A stretch of DNA of 5,554 bases from NCBI GenBank assembly GCA_016182705.1, contig JACPGA010000148.1, positions 1 through 5,554 on the forward strand, given 5' to 3'. A model generated the notes under the pieces. That model did not search any database. It saw only the letters and a list, made by a program, of their open reading frames with translations, and was not told where the DNA came from. The DNA is from Deltaproteobacteria bacterium (lineage in GTDB: Bacteria > Desulfobacterota > GWC2-55-46). Made by a program: the position numbers and the translations under genes. Below are positions 1 to 5,554 of this stretch, piece by piece (the first letter of the stretch is position 1; every line of letters starts with the position of its first letter).

Positions 1-762
1 GGCAGTAAAAGATTCAAGCAGGGCCTTTTTAGTCAACGCCTTGGAAATGCCTTTGCCGCACCCTACCCCGGCGACTATCTCCCTGGGCCGCAAGACCAGC
101 GTCCTTTCAGCGTACGCAGGATGAACGGGCTCAGTCCTGCTTGAGACCAGCACGCACGCTTCTTTGGGGCCGAGCCTTTTCGGGAACGTCCTCAGGCAGG
201 TAAAAACGCCCTTGAACTTTTCCGTTATCCCGTCACGCCTCGTCTTGCTGGCATCTATTACAAAGACCTTTTCAGAATTGAGTATGGCCGAATTTACGGC
301 TTTTATCTTCTTCGGGTCTTCTATTACAAGCGAGAACCCTTCCGCGAGTTCTTCAACTGAAGGGAGGTTCCAGATGTCGGTAGCCGTAGTTATTACCGGA
401 GTCGCATTGATGGCCTTCGCCACGCTTTCAGCCAGACGGTTCGCTCCGCCCATGTGTCCTGAAAGCAGGCTTATCGCGAACCTTCCCCGCTCATCTACCG
501 CGATGATTGCCGGGTCAATGTGCTTGCCCTTTAAAAGCGGGGCCACGCACCTTATGGCTATCCCCACGGCTGAAATAAAAACAAGGGCATCAAAGCGCCT
601 GAACGCCCTGGACGCCTCTTTTTTAAGGCCGCCCTTAACGAGCCTTGCCGGCTCGAAAATCTCTACTGAGCCCAGCGCCTCCGCTATCTTTCCGGAAAGA
701 GCAAGCCCTCTTTCTGTCAGCGCGAATACGGCTATCCTGCCTGCCTTACCTCGACCTTTCAA
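1..762 (-). CDS. cbiG: Cobalt-precorrin-5A hydrolase CbiG, partial (C-terminus beyond the window)
   Basis: CbiG opens the ring-A delta-lactone of cobalt-precorrin-5A and releases the C20 carbon as acetaldehyde. The 254 codons visible are uninterrupted and read RIAVFALTERGLALSGKI at 9-26, FISAVGIAIRCVAPLL at 62-77 with DPAIIAVDERGRFAISLLSG at 83-102, GHMGGANRLAESVAKA at 102-117 and TPVITTATD at 121-129 (the N-terminal CbiG domain). A variable middle domain follows at about 140-225. IVAGVGCGKGISKALTKKAL at 229-248 then begins the C-terminal CobE-like domain. Roughly 90 to 100 more residues are expected beyond base 1. No ATG or GTG is available in this frame near the start of homology. A TTG at 762 is the best start, with AGGTGG nine bases upstream, inside the end of the preceding gene. 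The TTG choice is inferred; the identity is secure. Confidence 0.95.
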   Translation of the reverse strand, partial: MKGRGKAGRIAVFALTERGLALSGKIAEALGSVEIFEPARLVKGGLKKEASRAFRRFDALVFISAVGIAIRCVAPLLKGKHIDPAIIAVDERGRFAISLLSGHMGGANRLAESVAKAINATPVITTATDIWNLPSVEELAEGFSLVIEDPKKIKAVNSAILNSEKVFVIDASKTRRDGITEKFKGVFTCLRTFPKRLGPKEACVLVSSRTEPVHPAYAERTLVLRPREIVAGVGCGKGISKALTKKALLESFTA

Positions 763-1465
763 GCCTGCCAGCCACCTCTTCGAGCTTATCGACCATCGCG
801 TTGAAAAGTCGCTCGCCTTTTTCAGCGGTCGCCTTCCCCGGGTCTCCCCAGACAGCGCCCGGCCAGTACTTGAGCTTGTCCTTCACTACAAGCGGCCTCG
901 GGAAGTCCGGGTACTCCTCTTTTGACCTGCCCTTCACAAGGCGCGGGGCAAGGTGCAGCACAAGGGAAGTCTCAAGCTCGCCAGCGTGGGAATCGCCTTT
1001 CGTTTCGGCTATCTCCGCGGCCTCGCGGCCTACCACCTCGTATATTGAGAAAGCCGCCATTTTCAAGCCTTCGAGCTGGGCTACAAGCTCTTCCGCGACT
1101 TCCTTCAAGGCGGAGACATGGATAGACCCGCCGTGGCCCGAGACCAATATTATATTTCTGAAGCCCTGAGCGTAGCCGCTCTTTACTATGTCAGCAGCGA
1201 TAAGCCTGAGGGAAGAAGCGGTTATGCCGATGGTTCCCGGGTGCGGCCCAGTCGATGTGCACACGCCGTACTGTATGGGAGGTGCCATGAAAACGCTCAT
1301 GTTCCTCTCGGCAACACGGCGGACGGCCTCGCGGATAACGAGAGTGTCGGTATTAAGCGGCAGGTGCGTCCCGTGGGCCTCGACAGTGCCGAAGGGCACG
1401 ATAAGGACCGAAGATTTCTTGACGCCCTTTTTGAACTCGGACATCGTGATCTCGCCTACAAGCAT
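746..1465 (-). CDS. Creatininase-family metal-dependent amidohydrolase
   Basis: The 239-residue protein belongs to the creatininase / MftE / FAPy-deformylase superfamily of metal-dependent amidohydrolases, by signature: LIVPFGTVEAHGTHLPLNTD at residues 21-40 (E29, H31 and D40 are the expected metal ligands), PPIQYGVCTSTGPHPGTIGI at 62-81, NIILVSGHGGSIHVSAL at 104-120 (H111 is another ligand), and GDSHAGELETSLVL at 157-170, containing the HAGE-x-ET motif. No signal peptide is seen, so it is likely cytoplasmic. The frame stays open upstream to 1669, but that stretch is Arg/Gly-rich and lies inside the VanZ-like gene. The ATG at 1465 has a strong AGAGGTG five bases upstream and is clearly the start. 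The 3' end overlaps cbiG by 17 bases. Substrate cannot be predicted. The family cleaves cyclic or linear amides and related C-N bonds, so action on a corrinoid or precursor amide is only a guess from position. Confidence 0.9.
   Translation of the reverse strand: MLVGEITMSEFKKGVKKSSVLIVPFGTVEAHGTHLPLNTDTLVIREAVRRVAERNMSVFMAPPIQYGVCTSTGPHPGTIGITASSLRLIAADIVKSGYAQGFRNIILVSGHGGSIHVSALKEVAEELVAQLEGLKMAAFSIYEVVGREAAEIAETKGDSHAGELETSLVLHLAPRLVKGRSKEEYPDFPRPLVVKDKLKYWPGAVWGDPGKATAEKGERLFNAMVDKLEEVAGRLERSR
772..777 (-). promoter_or_regulatory. Probable ribosome binding site of cbiG
   Basis: AGGTGG lies nine bases before the TTG at 762, inside the last codons of the creatininase-family gene. Together with the absence of ATG or GTG codons near the beginning of CbiG homology, it supports a TTG start. 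Confidence 0.55.
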
Positions 1466-1836
1466 CTTTTCACCTCTGCCCTGTTTTTTAAGAGACTGAA
1501 AAAAACGGCCCCGCAAACCCCGACAGCCGCGCCCAGCCCATTGGCGAGCGCGTCCAGAGCGTCCGCCTTTCTCGTTGAAGTGAGCGACTGGAGGAACTCG
1601 ACGCCTATGCCGAAAAGCGAGACCGCGATTATGGCCGCTAATGCCGCCCTTGCTGAAGACATGCCACACATTGCCGCTACCCGCATGAAAAGGAGCGACA
1701 TGACCGCGTACGCGACAAAGTGGTTGGCCTTGTCCCAGCCGTAGCTCGGCTCACCGGAGTCAGGCATAAGGGAAAGGAATAAGACCAGCCCCGCGTAAAA
1801 AGCAAGGGGCGCCCAGTATAAAAGAACGGCTCTCAC
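1456..1836 (-). CDS. VanZ-like family small integral membrane protein
   Basis: This is a 126-residue membrane protein with about four hydrophobic segments, at roughly residues 5-24, 40-57, 62-82 and 97-115. It carries the sparse conserved pattern of the VanZ-like family: DKANHFVAYAVM at 35-46, then GVEFLQSLTSTRKADALDALANGLGAAVG from 78 to 106, where the E, Q, R, D and N-x-x-G positions are the family signature. VanZ itself gives low-level teicoplanin resistance, but most relatives of this size have no known function, so no resistance role should be read into it. The start is a GTG at 1836 overlapping the cbiF stop as GTGA. The sequence before it has only a weak, poorly spaced GGG run, so translation probably depends on coupling to cbiF. 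The C-terminus overlaps the following gene by ten bases. Its place inside a corrin operon suggests co-expression but shows no function. Confidence 0.85.
   Translation of the reverse strand: MRAVLLYWAPLAFYAGLVLFLSLMPDSGEPSYGWDKANHFVAYAVMSLLFMRVAAMCGMSSARAALAAIIAVSLFGIGVEFLQSLTSTRKADALDALANGLGAAVGVCGAVFFSLLKNRAEVKRCL
1471..1477 (-). promoter_or_regulatory. Ribosome binding site of the creatininase-family gene
   Basis: AGAGGTG lies five bases before the ATG at 1465, inside the last codons of the VanZ-like gene. It decides the start over the longer open frame reaching 1669, and suggests that this gene can recruit ribosomes on its own as well as by coupling. Confidence 0.75.
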
Positions 1837-2567
1837 TCCCTGTACCCGTGGCTGAAGCCAGCGTCATAGAGCTTCGAGTTCTCGCCCGGTGAGTCTCCTA
1901 TCGCGTTGCCGACTATTATCATGGCCTGCCTTTTTATGCCTGCCTCGTTGACCTTCTTCGCTATATCAGCCAAAGTGCCCTTGACCACAATCTCGTCTTC
2001 CCATGAGGCCCTGTAGACGACAGCGACAGGCGTGGTAAGGGCGTAGCCTTGGGCCAGCTCTTTCACCACTTCATCTATCATTGCGATGCTGAGGAATATG
2101 CATATGGTCGCCCCGTGAGCGGCAAGCTTCGAGAGCTTTTCTTCCGCAGGCACAGGCGTCCTTCCCTCGACGCGGGTGAATATTACGGTCTGGGTCACGC
2201 CCGGAAGCGTCAGCTCCCTTTTAAGGGCGGCCGCTGACGCGAACGCTGAAGATACGCCCGGGACTATTTCGTAGGCTACGCCTTCTTTTTCAAGCACGTC
2301 TCCCGTATGCAGGCGGACGACCTTTGTGCCATGACGGGCGGCCTCGACCATGAGGGAGGTTATCTCATCGAGGCTCATTGAAGCGCTGTTTTTTATCACA
2401 GGGCTCTTTTCGCAGTACCCAAGAACCTTCTCCCTCACGAGCGACCCGGCGTAGATGACGAGGTCCGCGTCCTTCAAGAGGTTCATGCCCTTTACGGTAA
2501 TGAGCTCCGGGTCACCGGGGCCAGTGCCAACGAAAAAGACCTTTGTTCCACTATTATTCTCAGTCAT
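1833..2567 (-). CDS. cbiF: Cobalt-precorrin-4 C11-methyltransferase CbiF, with an apparent internal 12-residue loss
   Basis: CbiF methylates C11 of cobalt-precorrin-4 using SAM. The 244-residue product carries clear family signatures: VFFVGTGPGDPELITVKG at residues 10-27, DLVIYAGSLV at 35-44, KVVRLHTGD at 82-90, IVPGVSSAFASAAALKRELT at 101-120, GVTQTVIFTRVEGRTPVP at 123-140, AVVYRASWEDE at 182-192, RQAMIIVG at 213-220 and the C-terminal SKLYDAGFSHGYR. The oddity is after HTGD. Family members normally continue with a proline and a Tyr-Gly-containing helix, about 24 residues to the PGVSS motif. Here only 12 are present (VLEKEGVAYEIV), with the flanks matching perfectly and the frame kept. The missing part is the GDP loop, which lines the active-site cleft in this fold, so activity is doubtful unless the deletion is an assembly error. 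The ATG at 2567 is preceded by AAGGA and overlaps the cbiL end by eight bases. The stop overlaps the next gene as GTGA. Confidence 0.93.
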   Translation of the reverse strand: MTENNSGTKVFFVGTGPGDPELITVKGMNLLKDADLVIYAGSLVREKVLGYCEKSPVIKNSASMSLDEITSLMVEAARHGTKVVRLHTGDVLEKEGVAYEIVPGVSSAFASAAALKRELTLPGVTQTVIFTRVEGRTPVPAEEKLSKLAAHGATICIFLSIAMIDEVVKELAQGYALTTPVAVVYRASWEDEIVVKGTLADIAKKVNEAGIKRQAMIIVGNAIGDSPGENSKLYDAGFSHGYRE

Positions 2568-3273
2568 TTTTCCTTATTATTATCATCGAGAAGTAGTCGG
2601 GCTTCGTGCCCTTTATCGCCGTGAGGTCGGTTATTATCTCTTCTTCGGGCCAGCCTGCCCTTGACACGAAAAAAGCCTTATCGAGCAGCCCTGCCTCGTT
2701 TAACAGCTCTATTATGCCGTCAATGGCCCTGTTGACTTTCATGAGAACGATTGTATCAGCCGAAGCGAGCGCATCCCTCACTTTTTCCAGCTCGTAGGCG
2801 GCAGGTACAATTATAACTCTCTCGTCTGTTTCCGCAAGAGGGACGCAGTGGAGCGAAGCCGCCGCTGAAAACGACGTCACGCCGGGAACGGCCTTGATGC
2901 CTGACAACGGCGAAAGCTCTTTGACGAACGGGATCAGATAACTGAAAGTCGAAAAAATAAGCGGGTCTCCGAGGGTTATGAACGCGACGTCCTGCCCCTT
3001 GCCGAGCCTTTGGGCCACAAGAATGGCGGCCTCCCTTCTTGAGGCGTCTAGTACGGCCCTGTCCTTTGTCATGGGCATTGGCAGCTCAAGGATTTCCTTG
3101 TCGCCAAAGTCGAACACGCCCTTTATTATTTCGAGGGCACGGCTCGAGCCCTTGTCGCTCGACCTGGGCACAGCTATGACCGCGGACGACTTGAGAACGT
3201 TTATTGCTTTGAGCGTTATAAGCTCCGGGTCGCCGGGGCCAACCCCGACCCCGTAAAAAACACCATTCCTCAA
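2560..3273 (-). CDS. cbiL: Cobalt-factor II / precorrin-2 C20-methyltransferase CbiL
   Basis: CbiL adds the C20 methyl group, the first ring-modifying step after cobalt insertion. The 237-residue product is of normal family length. It shows FYGVGVGPGDPELITLKAIN at residues 6-25 (the SAM-binding loop of tetrapyrrole methylases), AVPRSSDKGSSRAL at 34-47, ITLGDPLIFSTFSYL at 99-113, typical of CbiL/CobI, and AVPGVTSFSAAAS at 128-140. The frame stays open to 3384, but that extra N-terminal stretch lies inside cbiET and has no family similarity. A TTG at 3273 fits best: it has GGGAGGA seven bases upstream, overlaps the cbiET stop as TTGA, and puts the start four residues before the conserved VFYGVG. 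The 3' end overlaps cbiF by eight bases. From sequence alone I cannot tell whether it prefers the cobalt-containing substrate; the cbi context implies it does. Confidence 0.95.
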   Translation of the reverse strand: MRNGVFYGVGVGPGDPELITLKAINVLKSSAVIAVPRSSDKGSSRALEIIKGVFDFGDKEILELPMPMTKDRAVLDASRREAAILVAQRLGKGQDVAFITLGDPLIFSTFSYLIPFVKELSPLSGIKAVPGVTSFSAAASLHCVPLAETDERVIIVPAAYELEKVRDALASADTIVLMKVNRAIDGIIELLNEAGLLDKAFFVSRAGWPEEEIITDLTAIKGTKPDYFSMIIIRKND

Positions 3274-4484
3274 AGCGGCTTCCTCCCGGTGATTATGAAC
3301 AGCGGATTGTGGGCAGAGAGCATGGTGAGCCCGGCGACTTTCCTGGACCTTGATATGCTCACCAGTAAAAGCTCCTTTTCCCATCCTTTTTTCGATATGA
3401 ATTCAAAGGCCTTTGACGAAGTCTCCATGGTGACGGCGTTGATGACTATCCGGCCGCCTTTTTTAAGCCTTCGTGAGACCAGAGACAAAATCCCTTCTAT
3501 GCCTTCCCCGCCGCCGCCCACGAACACCGCGTCAGGCGCTGGAAGGCCCTTCAACGCAGCCGGGGCCTCGCCCTTTATTATGACGAGGTTCGCCGTCTTG
3601 AAACGCTTCGCGTTTTCCTCTATGTCTTTGACCCTTGCCGCTTCTTTTTCTATGGCATAGACTTCGCCGGAAGTCAGGCGGGCCGCTTCTATCGCGACAG
3701 ACCCGGAGCACGCGCCTATATCCCAGACGACCGAGTGCCTCGTGACACCAAGCTTGGCAAGCGCGATGACACGCAGCTCCTCTTTGGTTATCATTCCGCC
3801 TGAGTGGCTGAAAAGGCTGTCAGAGATGCCGAAGCCGCTTTTTTGAGGGCCGCCCTTTTCATTCAGGATGATAAAAATATTTAGCGGGTCGAACGACTTT
3901 CGCCTGGAGATAGTCTCAAGCGTGCCTTCTGAAACTTTTTCATTCTTTGTCCCAAGGGCCTCGCAGACAAAGGCCCTCACTCCTGATACGCCCCTTTTTA
4001 AAAGCTCCTTTGAGAGCCGTCCAGGGTTGTTTTCTTTGTCGGGGAAAAGAGCGAGCTTCGTGTTTCCCGCCACCTCATCGGCGAGACTGTCGAAGTCAGC
4101 CTCCCTGCCGTGGGCACTCAGGACCTTCACGCCGTTCATCTCTTCTTTTATCCTGGCGAAAGCTTCCTGAACCGCGCTCACATTGGGTATGACCTCGACC
4201 CTGTCCGGCCCGAATTCTTTTAATATGAACGAGCCTATGCCGAAAAGAAGAGGGTCGCCAGTTGCGAGCACGACGACATGGCCCTTGCCGCGTTTGAGAA
4301 AATCTCGTATGCGGGAAGCCGCTTCACCGAGCCCCTTGAACGGGACCTTCTGGCCTGCTGCCTCAGGGAACTCGTCAAGATGACGCTTGCCGCCTACGAT
4401 AAGCCCCGCTTCGTCTATAAGGCGAAGCGGCCTTTCAAGCAGGCTCTGCTTGCCTTGTATACCTATGCCAATAATGAATATCAT
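3270..4484 (-). CDS. cbiET: Fused cobalt-precorrin-7 C5/C15-methyltransferase and decarboxylase CbiET (CobL type)
   Basis: This 404-residue protein joins the two enzymes that methylate C5 and C15 of the corrin ring and decarboxylate the C12 acetate, as in CobL of the aerobic pathway. Residues 1 to about 210 are CbiE, a tetrapyrrole-methylase fold: IIGIGIQGKQSL at 4-15, GGKRHLDEFP at 31-40, ATGDPLLFGIGSF at 74-86, IPNVSAVQEAFARI at 99-112, SAHGRE at 123-128 and DPLNIFIILN at 199-208. Residues from about 217 on are CbiT, a Rossmann-type methyltransferase: FGISDSLFSHSGGMITKEE at 218-236, the SAM-binding WDIGACSGSVAIEAA at 254-268, an acidic strand end YAIEKE at 276-281, and FVGGGGEGIEGIL at 321-333. 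The ATG at 4484 overlaps the cbiD stop by four bases. I see no good Shine-Dalgarno sequence before it, so re-initiation after cbiD is likely. Both halves look intact. A single-gene fusion is common, although many anaerobic pathways keep cbiE and cbiT separate. Confidence 0.96.
   Translation of the reverse strand: MIFIIGIGIQGKQSLLERPLRLIDEAGLIVGGKRHLDEFPEAAGQKVPFKGLGEAASRIRDFLKRGKGHVVVLATGDPLLFGIGSFILKEFGPDRVEVIPNVSAVQEAFARIKEEMNGVKVLSAHGREADFDSLADEVAGNTKLALFPDKENNPGRLSKELLKRGVSGVRAFVCEALGTKNEKVSEGTLETISRRKSFDPLNIFIILNEKGGPQKSGFGISDSLFSHSGGMITKEELRVIALAKLGVTRHSVVWDIGACSGSVAIEAARLTSGEVYAIEKEAARVKDIEENAKRFKTANLVIIKGEAPAALKGLPAPDAVFVGGGGEGIEGILSLVSRRLKKGGRIVINAVTMETSSKAFEFISKKGWEKELLLVSISRSRKVAGLTMLSAHNPLFIITGRKPL
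3281..3287 (-). promoter_or_regulatory. Ribosome binding site of cbiL
   Basis: GGGAGGA lies seven bases before the TTG at 3273, within the 3' end of cbiET. It is the strongest Shine-Dalgarno match I found in the window and supports the TTG start over upstream alternatives in the same frame. Confidence 0.75.
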
Positions 4485-5551
4485 CGCGCTATTGAGGCCA
4501 GGTCGTTCTCATAACCCACGAGAACGGCCCTTACCTTCTTTCCCGCTATTTTTTCGGAATTTTCCTTCACAAGCCTGCAGACCTCGTCGATTACTTCCTG
4601 CGGCCCTTTTTCCATCAATAATAAATAGACCTCTCTGGCAGTATTGGCCTCGATGACCTTTTTTACAATAGTATCGCTCGCGGAAAAACGGGCGCACAGA
4701 TCCGCGAGAAAATTGAACTCGACTGAAGAATCAGCGCAGTGCGTCTCGAAATGATTGGCGGCGAGCTTCGTGAATTTGCCGAACTGCCCTGCAACGGTAA
4801 CTGCCTTGAGTCCCGGCCGATTCGCCGCGTCCCTTAACGCGTAGCCCATGTGGTCGCCGGTCAAGACATAGCCGACTTCAGGCAATTGAAGCTCCCTTTC
4901 CGCTATCTTCTCGCTCGACCTGCCGGTCGAGAAGACGACCTCAGTGAGGCCGCTGGCAAGCGCGACATCCACGCCCAGGCTTATGGAATGGGTATAGGCC
5001 GCAAGCGACATCGGCTCTACGATACCGCTCGTGCCAAGAATGGAGATGCCGCCAGTTATGCCGAGCCTCGCATTCATGGTGCGCTCGGCCAGCTCCCTGC
5101 CCTTAGGGACCGAGATGGTAACAATAAGCGCGGCGCGGCTCCTGTGCGCCTTCGCAGCTTCCAGCAGCGCGGCCCGTATCATCTTCAATGGCACGGGGTT
5201 AATGGCAGGCCTTCCGGGCTGCACCTTAAGCCCGGGCCTTGTCACGACGCCGACGCCTTCCCCGCCCCTTATCCGCACTGAAGGCTTCACGGCGTTGTGG
5301 CCCGACACCCTTACTTCGGCCACGAACTCCGCGCCGTTGGTCACGTCCGGGTCGTCGCCCGCGTCTTTTATGATAACGGCCCTGGCGCAGTTGTTCGATA
5401 CCACCACGGATTTCACCGGGATGGTCAGGGAAGAGCCCGAAGGCAGCGTGACCTCGACAGAGGAAAGGTTTTTTCCGCCCAGAAGCGCGTGTGCCGCTGC
5501 CTTGGCTCCGGCAGCGGCACATGTGCCTGTCGTATATCCTTTTCTAAGCAC
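4481..5551 (-). CDS. cbiD: Cobalt-precorrin-5B C1-methyltransferase CbiD
   Basis: CbiD transfers a methyl group from S-adenosylmethionine to C1 of cobalt-precorrin-5B in the cytoplasm, in the anaerobic B12 route. The 356-residue product has the family hallmarks from end to end: RKGYTTGTCAAAGAKAA at residues 3-19, DAGDDPDVTNGAEF at 63-76, a Gly-rich GVGVVTRPGL segment at 99-108 followed by PGRPAINPVP, GITGGISILGTSGIVEPMS at 164-182, TGDHMGYALRDA at 231-242, and GQFGKFTKLAANHFETH at 255-271. The length is about that of the full family. The start used here is a GTG at 5551-5549, one residue before LRKGYTTG. Only three more bases (ATA, no stop) are visible upstream, so the true start could lie a few codons beyond the window and no ribosome site can be seen. 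The stop overlaps the cbiET start in an ATGA. Identity is very secure; the exact N-terminus is not. Confidence 0.96.
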   Translation of the reverse strand: MLRKGYTTGTCAAAGAKAAAHALLGGKNLSSVEVTLPSGSSLTIPVKSVVVSNNCARAVIIKDAGDDPDVTNGAEFVAEVRVSGHNAVKPSVRIRGGEGVGVVTRPGLKVQPGRPAINPVPLKMIRAALLEAAKAHRSRAALIVTISVPKGRELAERTMNARLGITGGISILGTSGIVEPMSLAAYTHSISLGVDVALASGLTEVVFSTGRSSEKIAERELQLPEVGYVLTGDHMGYALRDAANRPGLKAVTVAGQFGKFTKLAANHFETHCADSSVEFNFLADLCARFSASDTIVKKVIEANTAREVYLLLMEKGPQEVIDEVCRLVKENSEKIAGKKVRAVLVGYENDLASIAR

Positions 5552-5554
5552 TAT

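Noticed and set aside
164..925. Long open frame of 253 codons on the plus strand
   Set aside because: It is antisense to cbiG and the end of the creatininase-like gene, whose minus-strand translations match known families. The plus-strand product has no recognisable motif and is a codon-bias shadow.
1466..1669. N-terminal extension of the creatininase-like frame
   Set aside because: The added 68 residues are Arg/Gly-rich, lie inside the VanZ-like gene, and precede a perfect ribosome site and ATG at 1465 where family similarity begins.
1118..1744. Open frame of 208 codons on the plus strand
   Set aside because: It is antisense to the creatininase-like and VanZ-like genes, shows no family motif, and crosses the boundary of two well-supported minus-strand genes.
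3274..3384. N-terminal extension of the cbiL frame
   Set aside because: It lies inside the conserved CbiT C-terminus and has no methylase similarity. The TTG at 3273 with GGGAGGA upstream explains the start.
4446..4484. CbiE N-terminus lacks the GPG of the usual tetrapyrrole methylase loop (GIGIQGKQSL)
   Set aside because: CbiE proteins commonly deviate at this loop, and the rest of the domain, including GDPLLFG, is intact. I do not read it as a defect.
1..5554. Cobalamin riboswitch, promoter, terminator, tRNA, CRISPR or insertion sequence
   Set aside because: The window is fully covered by overlapping coding genes, and I saw no B12-box-like leader, hairpin with T-run, repeat array or transposase. 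A riboswitch, if present, would lie upstream of the operon, outside the window.

Overview
The window is a stretch of a tightly packed cobalamin (vitamin B12) operon. Every real gene is on the minus strand, so transcription runs from the high coordinates to the low ones. The cbi set (CbiD, CbiL, CbiF, CbiG and a fused CbiE-CbiT) marks the anaerobic, early-cobalt-insertion route of corrin synthesis. No gene typical of the oxygen-dependent route (cobG, cobN) is visible. The host is therefore probably an anaerobic or facultative bacterium. Moderately GC-rich DNA, frequent AGG and ATA codons, and several TTG/GTG starts would fit a Desulfobacterota- or Nitrospirota-like lineage, but this taxonomic guess is weak.

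Layout in the direction of transcription: cbiD (5551 to 4481, its start within three bases of the window edge), cbiET (4484 to 3270), cbiL (3273 to 2560), cbiF (2567 to 1833), a small VanZ-like membrane protein (1836 to 1456), a creatininase-family amidohydrolase (1465 to 746), and cbiG (762 down to base 1, running off the edge). Each gene overlaps the next, by 4, 4, 8, 4, 10 and 17 bases in order. There is no intergenic space, so no promoter, terminator, riboswitch or RNA gene is expected or seen. The seven proteins are probably made from one mRNA with translational coupling.

The cbi products act on the same macrocycle. CbiL methylates C20 of cobalt-factor II, CbiF methylates C11, CbiG opens the ring-A lactone, CbiD methylates C1, and CbiET methylates C5 and C15 and decarboxylates the C12 side chain. 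CbiH, CbiJ, CbiC, CbiA and the cobalt chelatase are not in the window and may lie beyond its edges.

Two points stand out. CbiF appears to have lost about 12 residues, in frame, exactly at the conserved GDP motif that both related methylase domains in the same operon keep. Also, two genes with no established role in corrin synthesis (VanZ-like and creatininase-like) are embedded, with overlaps, between cbiF and cbiG.
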